From the NCBI GenBank assembly GCA_002327765.1, contig DCUH01000117.1, forward strand, positions 1 to 20,107: DNA of 20,107 bases, written 5' to 3'. Within the stretch, counting starts at the first letter, position 1, and each line of letters opens with the position of its first letter. Under the pieces are notes generated by a model that made no database searches, was not told where the DNA came from, and saw nothing but the letters and a program-made list of their open reading frames with translations. Of the stretch, positions 7,830-13,792 are shown in pieces. The stretch comes from a bacterium UBA2219 (lineage in GTDB: Bacteria > Desulfobacterota > Deferrimicrobia > Deferrimicrobiales > Deferrimicrobiaceae). The position numbers and the translations under genes are program-made.

Positions 7830-8159
7830 TTGACTTCGAAAATTTTCCGATGCCTGTTTTTTTGCCTGCTGCTGGCAGGCTGCGCGGCGGGGTGGGGCGC
7901 CACACCTATAGGGAAGATCCACGCGGCGCCGAGGGAGTACGACGGCAGGAACGTGACGGTCAGCGGCACGGCCGCTTCGGGCATGAACCTCATCCTCGTG
8001 AAGTATTTCGTCTTGAAGGACGAGACGGGGGAGATCCCGGTGATCACGGGGGGCGTGATACCGGCGCCGGGGGAAAAGGTCACCGTGACGGGCGAGGTGA
8101 AGGAAGCCTTCGCCCTCGGGGAGCAGCGGCTGATCGTCATCATCGAATCCGGGCAGTGA
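7830..8159 (+). CDS. Small OB-fold-like lipoprotein
   Basis: This is a predicted lipoprotein of 109 residues. The N terminus has a charged start, a hydrophobic core (LFFCLLLAGC) and a lipobox LAGC, with lipidation predicted at C18. The mature part, about 90 residues, reads as alternating beta strands (IGKIHAAPREYDGRNVTVSG, YFVLKDETGEIPVI, KVTVTGEVKEAF, RLIVIIES), which resembles small periplasmic OB-fold domains. The start is a TTG one base after the TPR stop; no good Shine-Dalgarno is visible, in keeping with coupled translation. A longer in-frame ATG start at 7785 would put 15 charged residues before the signal peptide and is less likely. Function is unknown; the OB-fold assignment is an inference from strand pattern. 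Confidence 0.78.
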   Translation: MTSKIFRCLFFCLLLAGCAAGWGATPIGKIHAAPREYDGRNVTVSGTAASGMNLILVKYFVLKDETGEIPVITGGVIPAPGEKVTVTGEVKEAFALGEQRLIVIIESGQ

Positions 8160-8184
8160 CAAGTCCACATGGGGAGGGCGGGTT

Positions 8185-8823
8185 TTGAGGCTTTACCATT
8201 TCACATCGGTCAGGCACATGAAGGAGATCGAGAGGAGCGGCTCGATCCGGACGACCTGCTCGGACATCCAGCCCGACGGGGCCGGCCCCGGCGTGGTCTG
8301 GCTCACATCCAACCCGCAGGCGAAACAGGCGTGGACGGAAGGGGAGGCGCCCGTTTTCCTGCTCGAGAAATACGGGATCCGCGTCTCGGTGGAGGTGCCG
8401 GAGAAGGAGGCCCACAGCTACCCCGAGTGGAGCCGGAAGATGGGGATCGACCCGAAGTGGTTCAAGCTCTACACGGAGCGCGACCGGGATTTCGCGAACT
8501 GGTACGTCGTCACCCGGCCGATCGGCCGCCCGGAATGGGGCGCGGTCGAGATGTGGGAAGGGTTCCAGGACAACCGGCTGCAAGGGTACAGCCGGAAGAT
8601 GTACGAGGCGTTCAACGCCTTCCTTTCGGGCACGCAGGTCCAGGCCTGGATCGTGGAAGCCATGAACCGGGACATCGACCCGGTGGACGGCGTGGACCCG
8701 GTGACGGTCGAGGAGTGGCTGAAGATGCGCGGGGCCATGAAGAAGGAAGGCGCGATGAAAACGGAACGGTTCCTGGGCGGCATCCGTGACGCCGGCGGGG
8801 GCGGGAAGAGCGCGAAGCGTTGA
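8185..8823 (+). CDS. Hypothetical protein, possible ADP-ribosyltransferase-like fold
   Basis: This is an unrecognised 212-residue soluble protein. It starts at a TTG with GGGGAGG seven bases upstream. The N-terminal half has features that recall ADP-ribosyltransferase or RNA 2'-phosphotransferase-like folds: a first strand with LYHFTS, a helix with KEIERSGSI, a strand with GVVWLTSNP, then a strand RVSVEVP and a later FANWYVVTRPI followed by WGAVEMW. His5, the WLTS strand and a later Glu could form an H-[YST]-E-like site, but this is pattern reading, not a demonstrated homology. The last 30 residues are rich in Lys and Gly and probably disordered. It lies 25 bp after the lipoprotein gene on the same strand and may share its transcript. 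Confidence 0.7.
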   Translation: MRLYHFTSVRHMKEIERSGSIRTTCSDIQPDGAGPGVVWLTSNPQAKQAWTEGEAPVFLLEKYGIRVSVEVPEKEAHSYPEWSRKMGIDPKWFKLYTERDRDFANWYVVTRPIGRPEWGAVEMWEGFQDNRLQGYSRKMYEAFNAFLSGTQVQAWIVEAMNRDIDPVDGVDPVTVEEWLKMRGAMKKEGAMKTERFLGGIRDAGGGGKSAKR

Positions 8824-8939
8824 GCCCTCCGGAGGCCGCGCGGTTTTGGCCGTCTTCGGTACAGTAGCGCAAGCAGAACGAAAAGGTGCGGCAAACCGTA
8901 GCGGCCCTATTGTCGGGAAGATTCCCCATGCAATGAAGA

Positions 8940-8969
8940 AATTCGAAATATCCCTTTTCATATCGAATT
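8940..8969. promoter_or_regulatory. Inverted repeat, possible enhancer-binding site
   Basis: AATTCGAAATAT (8940-8951) and ATATCGAATT (8960-8969) form an inverted repeat with a two-base difference between the arms, in an AT-rich patch of an otherwise GC-rich gap. Its centre is about 50 bp upstream of the sigma-54-type promoter, close for a bacterial enhancer-binding protein site but within the range seen. The gap from 8824 to this point holds no gene. Confidence 0.4.
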
Positions 8970-9000
8970 GTTATATGTAGTTTTCCGGGGAACAGCGGGC

Positions 9001-9017
9001 TTGGCACCACAATTGCG
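9001..9017 (+). promoter_or_regulatory. Sigma-54 (RpoN) type promoter
   Basis: TTGGCAC at 9001-9007 and TTGC at 9013-9016 are five bases apart, which is the -24/-12 arrangement of RpoN promoters with the invariant GG and GC in place. Transcription would start near 9028. The first thing downstream is the interrupted zinc-ribbon frame at 9064; the DtxR-FeoA gene further on has its own sigma-70 promoter. Confidence 0.65.
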
Positions 9018-9063
9018 AAAATCCGGGCATCGGGAGCCACACGAGCGGGGAGTCCCCTGCGTC

Positions 9064-9195
9064 ATGAAGAAATGCCCGAAGTGCGGCGCCTCGATGACAA
9101 GGGAACAGTAAGCGGGATCATGACAGGGGCAGGCCTGCGGTATCCCTGCGGCCGCGGCGTGCCCGCAATGCGATCTCCGCAAGTCCTTCGGCGGA
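9064..9195 (+). pseudogene. Interrupted small zinc-ribbon gene
   Basis: From an ATG at 9064 the frame reads MKKCPKCGASMTREQ and then a TAA (9109-9111); three codons later there is a TGA (9121-9123). The same frame then continues open and contains CGIP and CPQCDLRKSF (CPQC at 9160-9171). The two CxxC pairs, 28 codons apart and in phase, are what a small zinc-ribbon protein would show, so I read this as a gene broken by two nonsense codons. GGGGAG lies 11 bases before the ATG and a sigma-54-type promoter lies 47 bp upstream. The frame stays open to a TAG at 9322, but the distal part does not look coding. The alternative is a functional 15-residue peptide with chance cysteines downstream. Confidence 0.45.
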
Positions 9196-9338
9196 GAACC
9201 GGGTCCGACTCCCGGGGGAAGATGCGCTCGGCCGGGCGTTCCTGATCCTGTCAGGAGCGCGCGGATGCTTCAGCGGATATCGTCGAACGGTAATTTCACT
9301 CCAATAGAGCCGATTCCCGGCTAGATTCAACAAAAAAG

Positions 9339-9368
9339 TTGACAGACGGGGGAGGACCGGCTTATATT
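9339..9368 (+). promoter_or_regulatory. Sigma-70 promoter of the iron-transport cluster
   Basis: A perfect TTGACA (9339-9344), an 18-base spacer and TATATT (9363-9368, 5 of 6) precede the DtxR-FeoA gene by 42 bases. This is the strongest sigma-70 promoter match in the window. A DtxR-type dyad overlaps the predicted transcription start. Confidence 0.75.
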
Positions 9369-9369
9369 T

Positions 9370-9383
9370 TTAGTCATACCTAA
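9370..9383. promoter_or_regulatory. Candidate DtxR/MntR-type operator
   Basis: TTAGTCATACCTAA is a dyad with 4-bp arms TTAG/CTAA around six bases. Its TTAG(G)...CCTAA edges resemble DtxR/IdeR/MntR boxes. It begins two bases after the -10 box, so binding would block initiation. Autoregulation by the adjacent DtxR-family gene product is the simple reading. Confidence 0.5.
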
Positions 9384-9410
9384 CATTTGGGCCGAAAGGG
9401 GGAAAGCCGG

Positions 9411-10163
9411 TTGCGAAACGCCTTGACTGCCAGCCTGGAAGATTACCTGGAGGCCATCTTCCAAATCATCGAGGAGAAGCAGGCGGTCAGGGCAAAGGAT
9501 ATCGCCCGGCGGCTGGGGGTCAGCAATCCTTCCGTCACGGGGGCTCTCCGCTCCCTGGCCGAGAAGGAACTGGTCGCCTACGCTCCCTACGACGTGATCT
9601 CCCTGACGCCGCGGGGGAAGGCGGCGGCAAGGGACGTCGTCCGCCGACACGAGGTCCTGCGCGACTTCTTCGTGAACGTGCTCGCCGTCGAAGAGTCGGC
9701 CGCGGACGAGGCGGCCTGCCGGATGGAGCATTCGATCCCGAAGGTCATACTGGAGCGGTTCATCCGGTTCGCCGAGTTCGTGGAGGTGTGCCCCCGGGGC
9801 GGAGAGAAATGGATCCGTGATTTCGGCGCCCGCTGCGGCCAGGGGGCGACGCGGGAGGACTGCGAGAGATGCATCGAGTCGGTCCTCGAGGAAGTGCGGC
9901 ACCGCAAGCGGCGGGAGAGCCGCAAGGCCTTCCCGACGGCGAAGCTGAACGAGCTGAAGCCGGGGCAGAAGGGCAAGGTGCTGAAAGTCAATTTCCACGA
10001 GGGGGGCGGGCGGAAGATCTCCGAGATGGGCGTGTCCCCGGGGGCGGTCGTCGAAATCGAGCGGGTCTCCCCGATGGGCGAGCCCATCGACATCAAGGTG
10101 AAGGGGTATCACCTGTCCCTGAGAAGGGAAGAGGCGGAGGAGGTTGAGATTGAAACACTGTAG
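9411..10163 (+). CDS. DtxR-family metalloregulator with C-terminal FeoA domain
   Basis: This is a 250-residue metal-dependent repressor. Residues 1-65 form the winged helix (SLEDYLEAIFQI, then AKDIARRLGVSNPSVTGALR). The dimerisation and metal-binding part has H80 and CRMEH (C103, E106, H107), matching the C-x-x-E-H ligand set of DtxR. A cysteine-rich stretch follows (C127, C142, C151, C154). Residues from about 170 to 250 form an SH3-like FeoA domain (LNELKPGQKGKVLKV, ISEMGVSPGAVVEIERVSP). The start is a TTG at 9411 with AAAGGGGG eight bases upstream; a TTG start at 9387 lies before that ribosome site. It is first in a cluster with feoA and feoB, behind a promoter with a DtxR-type dyad, so control of ferrous iron uptake and of itself is likely. 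Confidence 0.92.
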   Translation: MRNALTASLEDYLEAIFQIIEEKQAVRAKDIARRLGVSNPSVTGALRSLAEKELVAYAPYDVISLTPRGKAAARDVVRRHEVLRDFFVNVLAVEESAADEAACRMEHSIPKVILERFIRFAEFVEVCPRGGEKWIRDFGARCGQGATREDCERCIESVLEEVRHRKRRESRKAFPTAKLNELKPGQKGKVLKVNFHEGGGRKISEMGVSPGAVVEIERVSPMGEPIDIKVKGYHLSLRREEAEEVEIETL

Positions 10164-10193
10164 ACGGAAAGGGCGGTCGGGAAGGTGGGCGCA

Positions 10194-10409
10194 ATGCCGT
10201 TGACCACCGTGCAGGTAGGCAGGCGCGTGAAGCTCGTCTCCGTGGAAGCGGGGCAGGGGCTGAAAGGGAGACTCGCCGCCATGGGGCTGGTCTCGGGCGT
10301 CGAGATCGAGGTGCTCCGGAACTCACCCCCCGGCCCTTTCCTGATCGCGGTGAAGGGGAGCCGGATCATGCTCGGCCGCGGGATGGCGCACAAGATCCTG
10401 GTCGCGTAA
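10194..10409 (+). CDS. feoA: Ferrous iron transport protein A
   Basis: This is a 71-residue stand-alone FeoA protein with an SH3-like fold that contacts FeoB at the cytoplasmic membrane and is needed for full iron uptake. The family pattern is visible: a first strand after PLTTVQVGRRVKLVSV, the segment RLAAMGLVSGVEIEVL, and GPFLIAVKGSRIMLGRGMAHKI. The ATG at 10194 has AAGG eight bases upstream; a GTG at 10185 in the same frame is a possible alternative start. It lies 30 bp after the DtxR-FeoA gene and 6 bp before feoB. The window therefore has two FeoA modules, one fused to the regulator. Confidence 0.93.
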   Translation: MPLTTVQVGRRVKLVSVEAGQGLKGRLAAMGLVSGVEIEVLRNSPPGPFLIAVKGSRIMLGRGMAHKILVA

Positions 10410-10415
10410 ACGGCC

Positions 10416-12563
10416 TTGAAAACCGAAATCGTCGTCGCCCTCGCCGGCAACCCCAACGCCGGCAAGACCACGATATTCAATGAGTTGACCGGTTCGCGCC
10501 AGCACGTAGGCAACTACCCCGGCGTGACCGTTGAATGCAAGGAAGGCTTTCGCCGCCACGCAGGGGCGGATCTGCGGATCGTCGACCTTCCCGGAACCTA
10601 CAGCCTGACCGCCTATTCCGAGGAGGAGCTGGTGGCCAGGAACTTCCTCATCGACGAGAAGCCGGACGTCGTCGTCGACATACTCGATGCATCGAACCTC
10701 GAAAGGAACCTGTATCTCGCGGTCCAGCTGATCGAGCTCGGCGTGCCGCTCGTGCTGGCGTTCAACATGAGCGACGTGGCCAGGGCGCGGGGCTACGAGT
10801 TCGATCTCCCGAAGCTCGAGCGGTTCTTCGGAGCCGTCATCGTTGAGACCACCGGCAACAAGGGCGACGGGATGACGGCGCTGCTCGACGCCGCCGTGCG
10901 CGTCGCACGGTCGGGCCCCCGCGCGGACTTCAGGGCCCCGGCCGTCGTCTACGGGAAGGTGATCGAGGAGGAGATCGCCCGGATCGCGCCGCTGGTGGAG
11001 AAAGCCGGCCTGTTCGCCGGGAAATACGACCCGCGTTGGACGGCCATCAAGCTCCTGGAGAGCGACCGCGAGCTCCGGAAGGAAGTCCTCTCCCTCGAGG
11101 TGATCGACCAGCTGGAAAAGAGCGCCGTCCGCATCCAGAAGATGCTCGGGGAGCCGCCGGAGACCGCCATCGCAGGCGACCGGTACGGCTTCATCTCCGG
11201 CGCCTGCCAGGAGGCGGTGCGCTCCACCATCGAGATACGCCACACGACCTCGGACCAGATCGACGCCGTGGTGACGCACCCGGTCTTCGGCATCCCGATC
11301 TTCCTGGGCCTCATGTACCTGGTCTTCCACTTGACCTTCACCATCGGGGCCCCGCCGATGGACTGGATCGAGATGTTTTTCGGGTGGCTGGGCGGCGGGA
11401 TCGGCGCTGTCTGGCCGGAGGGGCGGGCGCGCCTCCTGCAATCGCTCCTGGTGGACGGGATCATCGGCGGCGTCGGCGGCGTCGTGGTGTTCCTCCCCAA
11501 CATCCTGCTGCTGTTCCTGGCGATCGCGGTCCTCGAGTACACCGGCTACATGGCCCGGGCCGCTTTCCTCATGGACAACGTGATGCACAAGATCGGCCTG
11601 CACGGGAAGAGCTTCATCCCGATGCTGATTGGGTTCGGCTGCACCGTCCCGGCGATCCTGGCGACCCGGACGCTGGACAACCGGCGGGACCGGCTGACGA
11701 CCATGCTTGTGCTCCCGCTGATCAGCTGCGGGGCGCGCCTGACGATCTACGCCCTGGTCATCCCCGCGTTCTTCCCGCAGGCGTGGCAGGCCCCCATGCT
11801 CTGGATCATCTATGTCATCGGTATCCTCCTGGCCGTGGCGGGCGCGAAGCTGCTCCGCCGGACGATCTTCAAGGGGGAGTCCGTGCCGTTCGTGATGGAG
11901 CTTCCCCCGTACCGCATGCCGACCCTGAAGGCCGTGCTGATCTATATGTGGGACCTCGGGTGGCAGTACCTGAAGAAGGCCGGGACGGTCATCCTGGGGA
12001 TCTCCATCCTGTTGTGGGCGCTGTCGTCGTTCCCCGCCCTGCCAGAGAGCGAGGCCGCACGCTTCCGTGCGGCGCGGCAGGAGGCCGCGTCGGCCCGGAT
12101 GACCGGGGCGGAGCGCGTCGACTGGATCGCCGGCATCGACAACGAGGAGGCCAAGGCCGCCCTTCTCAACAGCTACGCGGGGCGCATCGGGAAGGGGATG
12201 GAGCCCGCCCTGGAGCCGATGGGCTTCGACTGGAGGATCGGCATCGCGCTGATCGGCGCGTTCGCCGCGAAAGAGGTGTTCGTCGCCCAGATGGGGATCG
12301 TCCACGCCGTGGGGGAGGCCGACGAGGAGTCCGAATCGCTCCGGGAGAAGCTCCGGCAGGCCTATTCTCCGCTGGTGGGATTCTGCGTCATGGTCTTCTG
12401 CCTCATCGCGGCGCCGTGCAGCGCGACCGTCGCCGTGACGGCGAGGGAGGGCGGCTCCTGGAAGTGGGGCCTCCTGCAGCTCGGGGGGCTCACCTCGCTG
12501 GGCTACGTGCTGACCGTGATCGTCTACCAGGTCGGGAGATTCCTCGGCATCGGGGCGGGGTAG
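10416..12563 (+). CDS. feoB: Ferrous iron transport protein B
   Basis: This is the membrane Fe(II) transporter with an N-terminal G domain, 715 residues. GTPase motifs are G1 GNPNAGKT (11-18), G2 T38, G3 DLPG (57-60) and G4 NMSD (117-120). A helical GDI-like segment follows to about residue 270. The membrane part begins near HPVFGIPIFLGLMYL and contains both Gate motifs, IGFGCTVPAILATRTL and the C-terminal CLIAAPCSATVAVT, each with the conserved cysteine. The start is TTG, six bases after the feoA stop, with no clear Shine-Dalgarno, so coupled translation with feoA is likely. A charged loop of about 60 residues lies before the last membrane block. No FeoC gene follows. Confidence 0.96.
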   Translation: MKTEIVVALAGNPNAGKTTIFNELTGSRQHVGNYPGVTVECKEGFRRHAGADLRIVDLPGTYSLTAYSEEELVARNFLIDEKPDVVVDILDASNLERNLYLAVQLIELGVPLVLAFNMSDVARARGYEFDLPKLERFFGAVIVETTGNKGDGMTALLDAAVRVARSGPRADFRAPAVVYGKVIEEEIARIAPLVEKAGLFAGKYDPRWTAIKLLESDRELRKEVLSLEVIDQLEKSAVRIQKMLGEPPETAIAGDRYGFISGACQEAVRSTIEIRHTTSDQIDAVVTHPVFGIPIFLGLMYLVFHLTFTIGAPPMDWIEMFFGWLGGGIGAVWPEGRARLLQSLLVDGIIGGVGGVVVFLPNILLLFLAIAVLEYTGYMARAAFLMDNVMHKIGLHGKSFIPMLIGFGCTVPAILATRTLDNRRDRLTTMLVLPLISCGARLTIYALVIPAFFPQAWQAPMLWIIYVIGILLAVAGAKLLRRTIFKGESVPFVMELPPYRMPTLKAVLIYMWDLGWQYLKKAGTVILGISILLWALSSFPALPESEAARFRAARQEAASARMTGAERVDWIAGIDNEEAKAALLNSYAGRIGKGMEPALEPMGFDWRIGIALIGAFAAKEVFVAQMGIVHAVGEADEESESLREKLRQAYSPLVGFCVMVFCLIAAPCSATVAVTAREGGSWKWGLLQLGGLTSLGYVLTVIVYQVGRFLGIGAG

Positions 12564-12686
12564 GCGCCGTCACCCCTCATCCACGTCGAACGGCCAGGCG
12601 ACGATCCCCCTTCCATGTGCGACAGGGTATAAAAATGTGTCGACAGGCTGACCGGGGAACGCCCGAATGACGTGGAGGGAGACGCC

Positions 12687-12944
12687 ATGTACGGCATCAC
12701 GGCGCAGTTGAGCCTCTACCCGCTGGGGGTGGAGGATCTGTCACCGGCGATCGACGCGGCGGTCGGCGAGATCGGGCGGCTCGGCGTGGAGTACAAGACG
12801 GGGGAGATGAGCACGGTCCTTTGGGGCGACGACGAGAAGGTGTTCCCGGTGCTCCTGGGCGCGTTCAGCGAGGCGGCTTCGCGAGGTCACGTCGTGATGA
12901 CGCTTTCGAACGCCTGTCCGTGGCCCGGAAAATCGTCTCGCTGA
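12687..12944 (+). CDS. YkoF-like thiamine/HMP-binding-family small protein
   Basis: This is an 85-residue protein resembling the YKOF-related family, a small ferredoxin-like fold that in YkoF binds thiamine or its pyrimidine precursor. Family features are the first strand with ITAQLSLYPLG, the helix DAAVGEIGRLGVEYKTGEMS, the strand TVLWGDDEKVF, and the terminal HVVMTLSNACP. The ATG at 12687 is preferred to a GTG five codons upstream because it has GGAGG eight bases upstream and gives the normal N terminus. The 123-bp gap after feoB contains TATAAA (12628-12633) without a convincing -35 box. The ligand is not known; thiamine-related binding is only a family-level suggestion. Confidence 0.8.
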   Translation: MYGITAQLSLYPLGVEDLSPAIDAAVGEIGRLGVEYKTGEMSTVLWGDDEKVFPVLLGAFSEAASRGHVVMTLSNACPWPGKSSR

Positions 12945-12948
12945 TTTC

Positions 12949-12962
12949 CCGGCGGCCGCCGG
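12949..12962. repeat. 14-bp perfect GC palindrome between convergent genes
   Basis: CCGGCGGCCGCCGG is a perfect palindrome between the YkoF-like gene and the convergent small gene. It could help terminate transcription from either side but has no T-run. Confidence 0.3.
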
Positions 12963-12975
12963 AGGCATCGGCGCG

Positions 12976-13188
12976 TCACGCGATTTCGCGCCCGGATTCC
13001 ATCAACGCGCTTTTATCCAGGACGATGCGCACATCGTAGTTCGGGCTGTGGCCGTAGGCCTTCCGCGCGACTTTCAGCAGCCCGAGGAAGTTGTTCGGAC
13101 GATTCTTCCTCCTGCGCTCGGCGACGCTGCCGAGCGGAACGCGGGAATGTTTGACGTAATCCACCCTGTAAACGTTGTACGTTTTCAT
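12976..13188 (-). CDS. Small conserved-looking hypothetical protein
   Basis: This is a 70-residue basic protein of unknown function, starting MKTYNVYRVDYVKHSRVPLG and containing an Arg/Lys-rich stretch (ERRRKNRPNNFLGLLKVARK) and a last strand YDVRIVLDKSAL. The ATG at 13186-13188 has GGAGG seven bases upstream and a short AT-rich leader, which supports a real gene. The composition suggests a nucleic-acid-binding or ribosome-associated protein, but this is inference. It is convergent with the YkoF-like gene and is the last core gene before the integrated elements. Confidence 0.7.
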   Translation of the reverse strand: MKTYNVYRVDYVKHSRVPLGSVAERRRKNRPNNFLGLLKVARKAYGHSPNYDVRIVLDKSALMESGREIA

Positions 13189-13551
13189 GACGCTTCCTCC
13201 GCGATCCGTGTGACCGAATTTCTCATTACCTCCCTATACATTAATTTTATCAGTTTTTCCGGTTTTCAGAATCGGTCGGGGATTGAAAAAAGCGCGAGAT
13301 CTTACTTTAAAAATCAAGGTTAAAGGCTCGAAGTATTTAACATTAACTGGAACATGCAGGAAATCGATTGTTCGGTCCCGGCGGGGTTCTTCTCCGGACC
13401 TGCGCCCTCCATGGCTTCGGTCCTCCGGGCCGGCTCGCCGGGCTTCCTCTGCCGTCCATGAAGGCTTTTCCTCGCTCTCCGCTCGGCTCGCTTCGAACCC
13501 CGCCTTATCCGCAAAAAATGAAGAAGCCCCCTTGCGGGGGCTTTAACATTT
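13189..13551. other. Gene-poor junction before the first tRNA-Glu fragment
   Basis: No convincing gene is seen here. The left 130 bp is an AT-rich upstream region of the minus-strand small gene. The right part is GC-rich and shows only frames that run through the tRNA fragment. It holds the terminator at 13523-13544 and a short stretch (13374-13389) resembling part of the tRNA-Glu 3' end. Confidence 0.6.
13523..13544 (-). terminator. Rho-independent terminator, likely of the original tRNA-Glu gene
   Basis: AAGCCCCC and GGGGGCTT pair around a TTGC loop. On the minus strand the stem is followed shortly by a run of six T. It begins 9 bp beyond the tRNA 3' end at 13553, the usual place for a tRNA terminator, so it probably belonged to the tRNA gene before integration displaced it. 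Confidence 0.75.
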
Positions 13552-13603
13552 TTGGCGGTCCCAGCGGGGTTCGAACCTGCGTTTTCGCCTTTAGAGGGCA
13601 ATA
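13552..13603 (-). other. att site: diverged tRNA-Glu 3' half (copy 1)
   Basis: In the minus-strand sense this reads as the 3' half of tRNA-Glu(CTC): anticodon loop CTCTAAA with anticodon CTC, a 4-base variable loop, T arm GCAGG-TTCGAAC-CCCGC (one mismatch), acceptor strand TGGGACC, G73 and CCA. No D arm or 5' acceptor strand follows at higher coordinates. It matches copy 2 over about 50 bp with a handful of differences. I read it as the outer attachment site of element 1. Confidence 0.8.
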
Positions 13604-13720
13604 AGTGGCCTTTCCCGACGATAACCGAAAATTGCCTAAACTCTTCATATGTCTCGCCAATGCCTGTAAATAGGCTATTCATGACTTACCCTTCTTCACC
13701 TACTATTTTATGATTGCGTG

Positions 13721-13740
13721 GTGGGAAATGGTGGGAAAAT
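13721..13740. repeat. Paired GTGGGAA repeats, left end of element 1
   Basis: GTGGGAAATG and GTGGGAAAAT are adjacent 10-bp direct repeats between the att copy and the integrase gene. The same heptamer pair recurs at the right end of the element. Confidence 0.55.
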
Positions 13741-13792
13741 TACAGGACCCCTCAAAGCGATCCCTCCGGGCATCACGAAAGGGGGCATGACG

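Noticed and set aside
9195..9215. T-arm-like hairpin (CCGGG, 7-base loop TCCGACT, CCCGG)
   Set aside because: The loop departs from the T-loop consensus and no matching acceptor, D arm or anticodon arm is found upstream, so it is not a tRNA.
10323..12305. Long minus-strand open frame of 660 codons opposite feoB
   Set aside because: GC-rich antisense shadow of feoB; composition is unlike a protein and feoB itself shows all family motifs.
13320..13682. Minus-strand open frame of 120 codons containing GENAGSNPAGTAK
   Set aside because: The frame runs through the tRNA-Glu fragment, and that peptide is just the tRNA 3' half translated; no Shine-Dalgarno and no protein-like composition.
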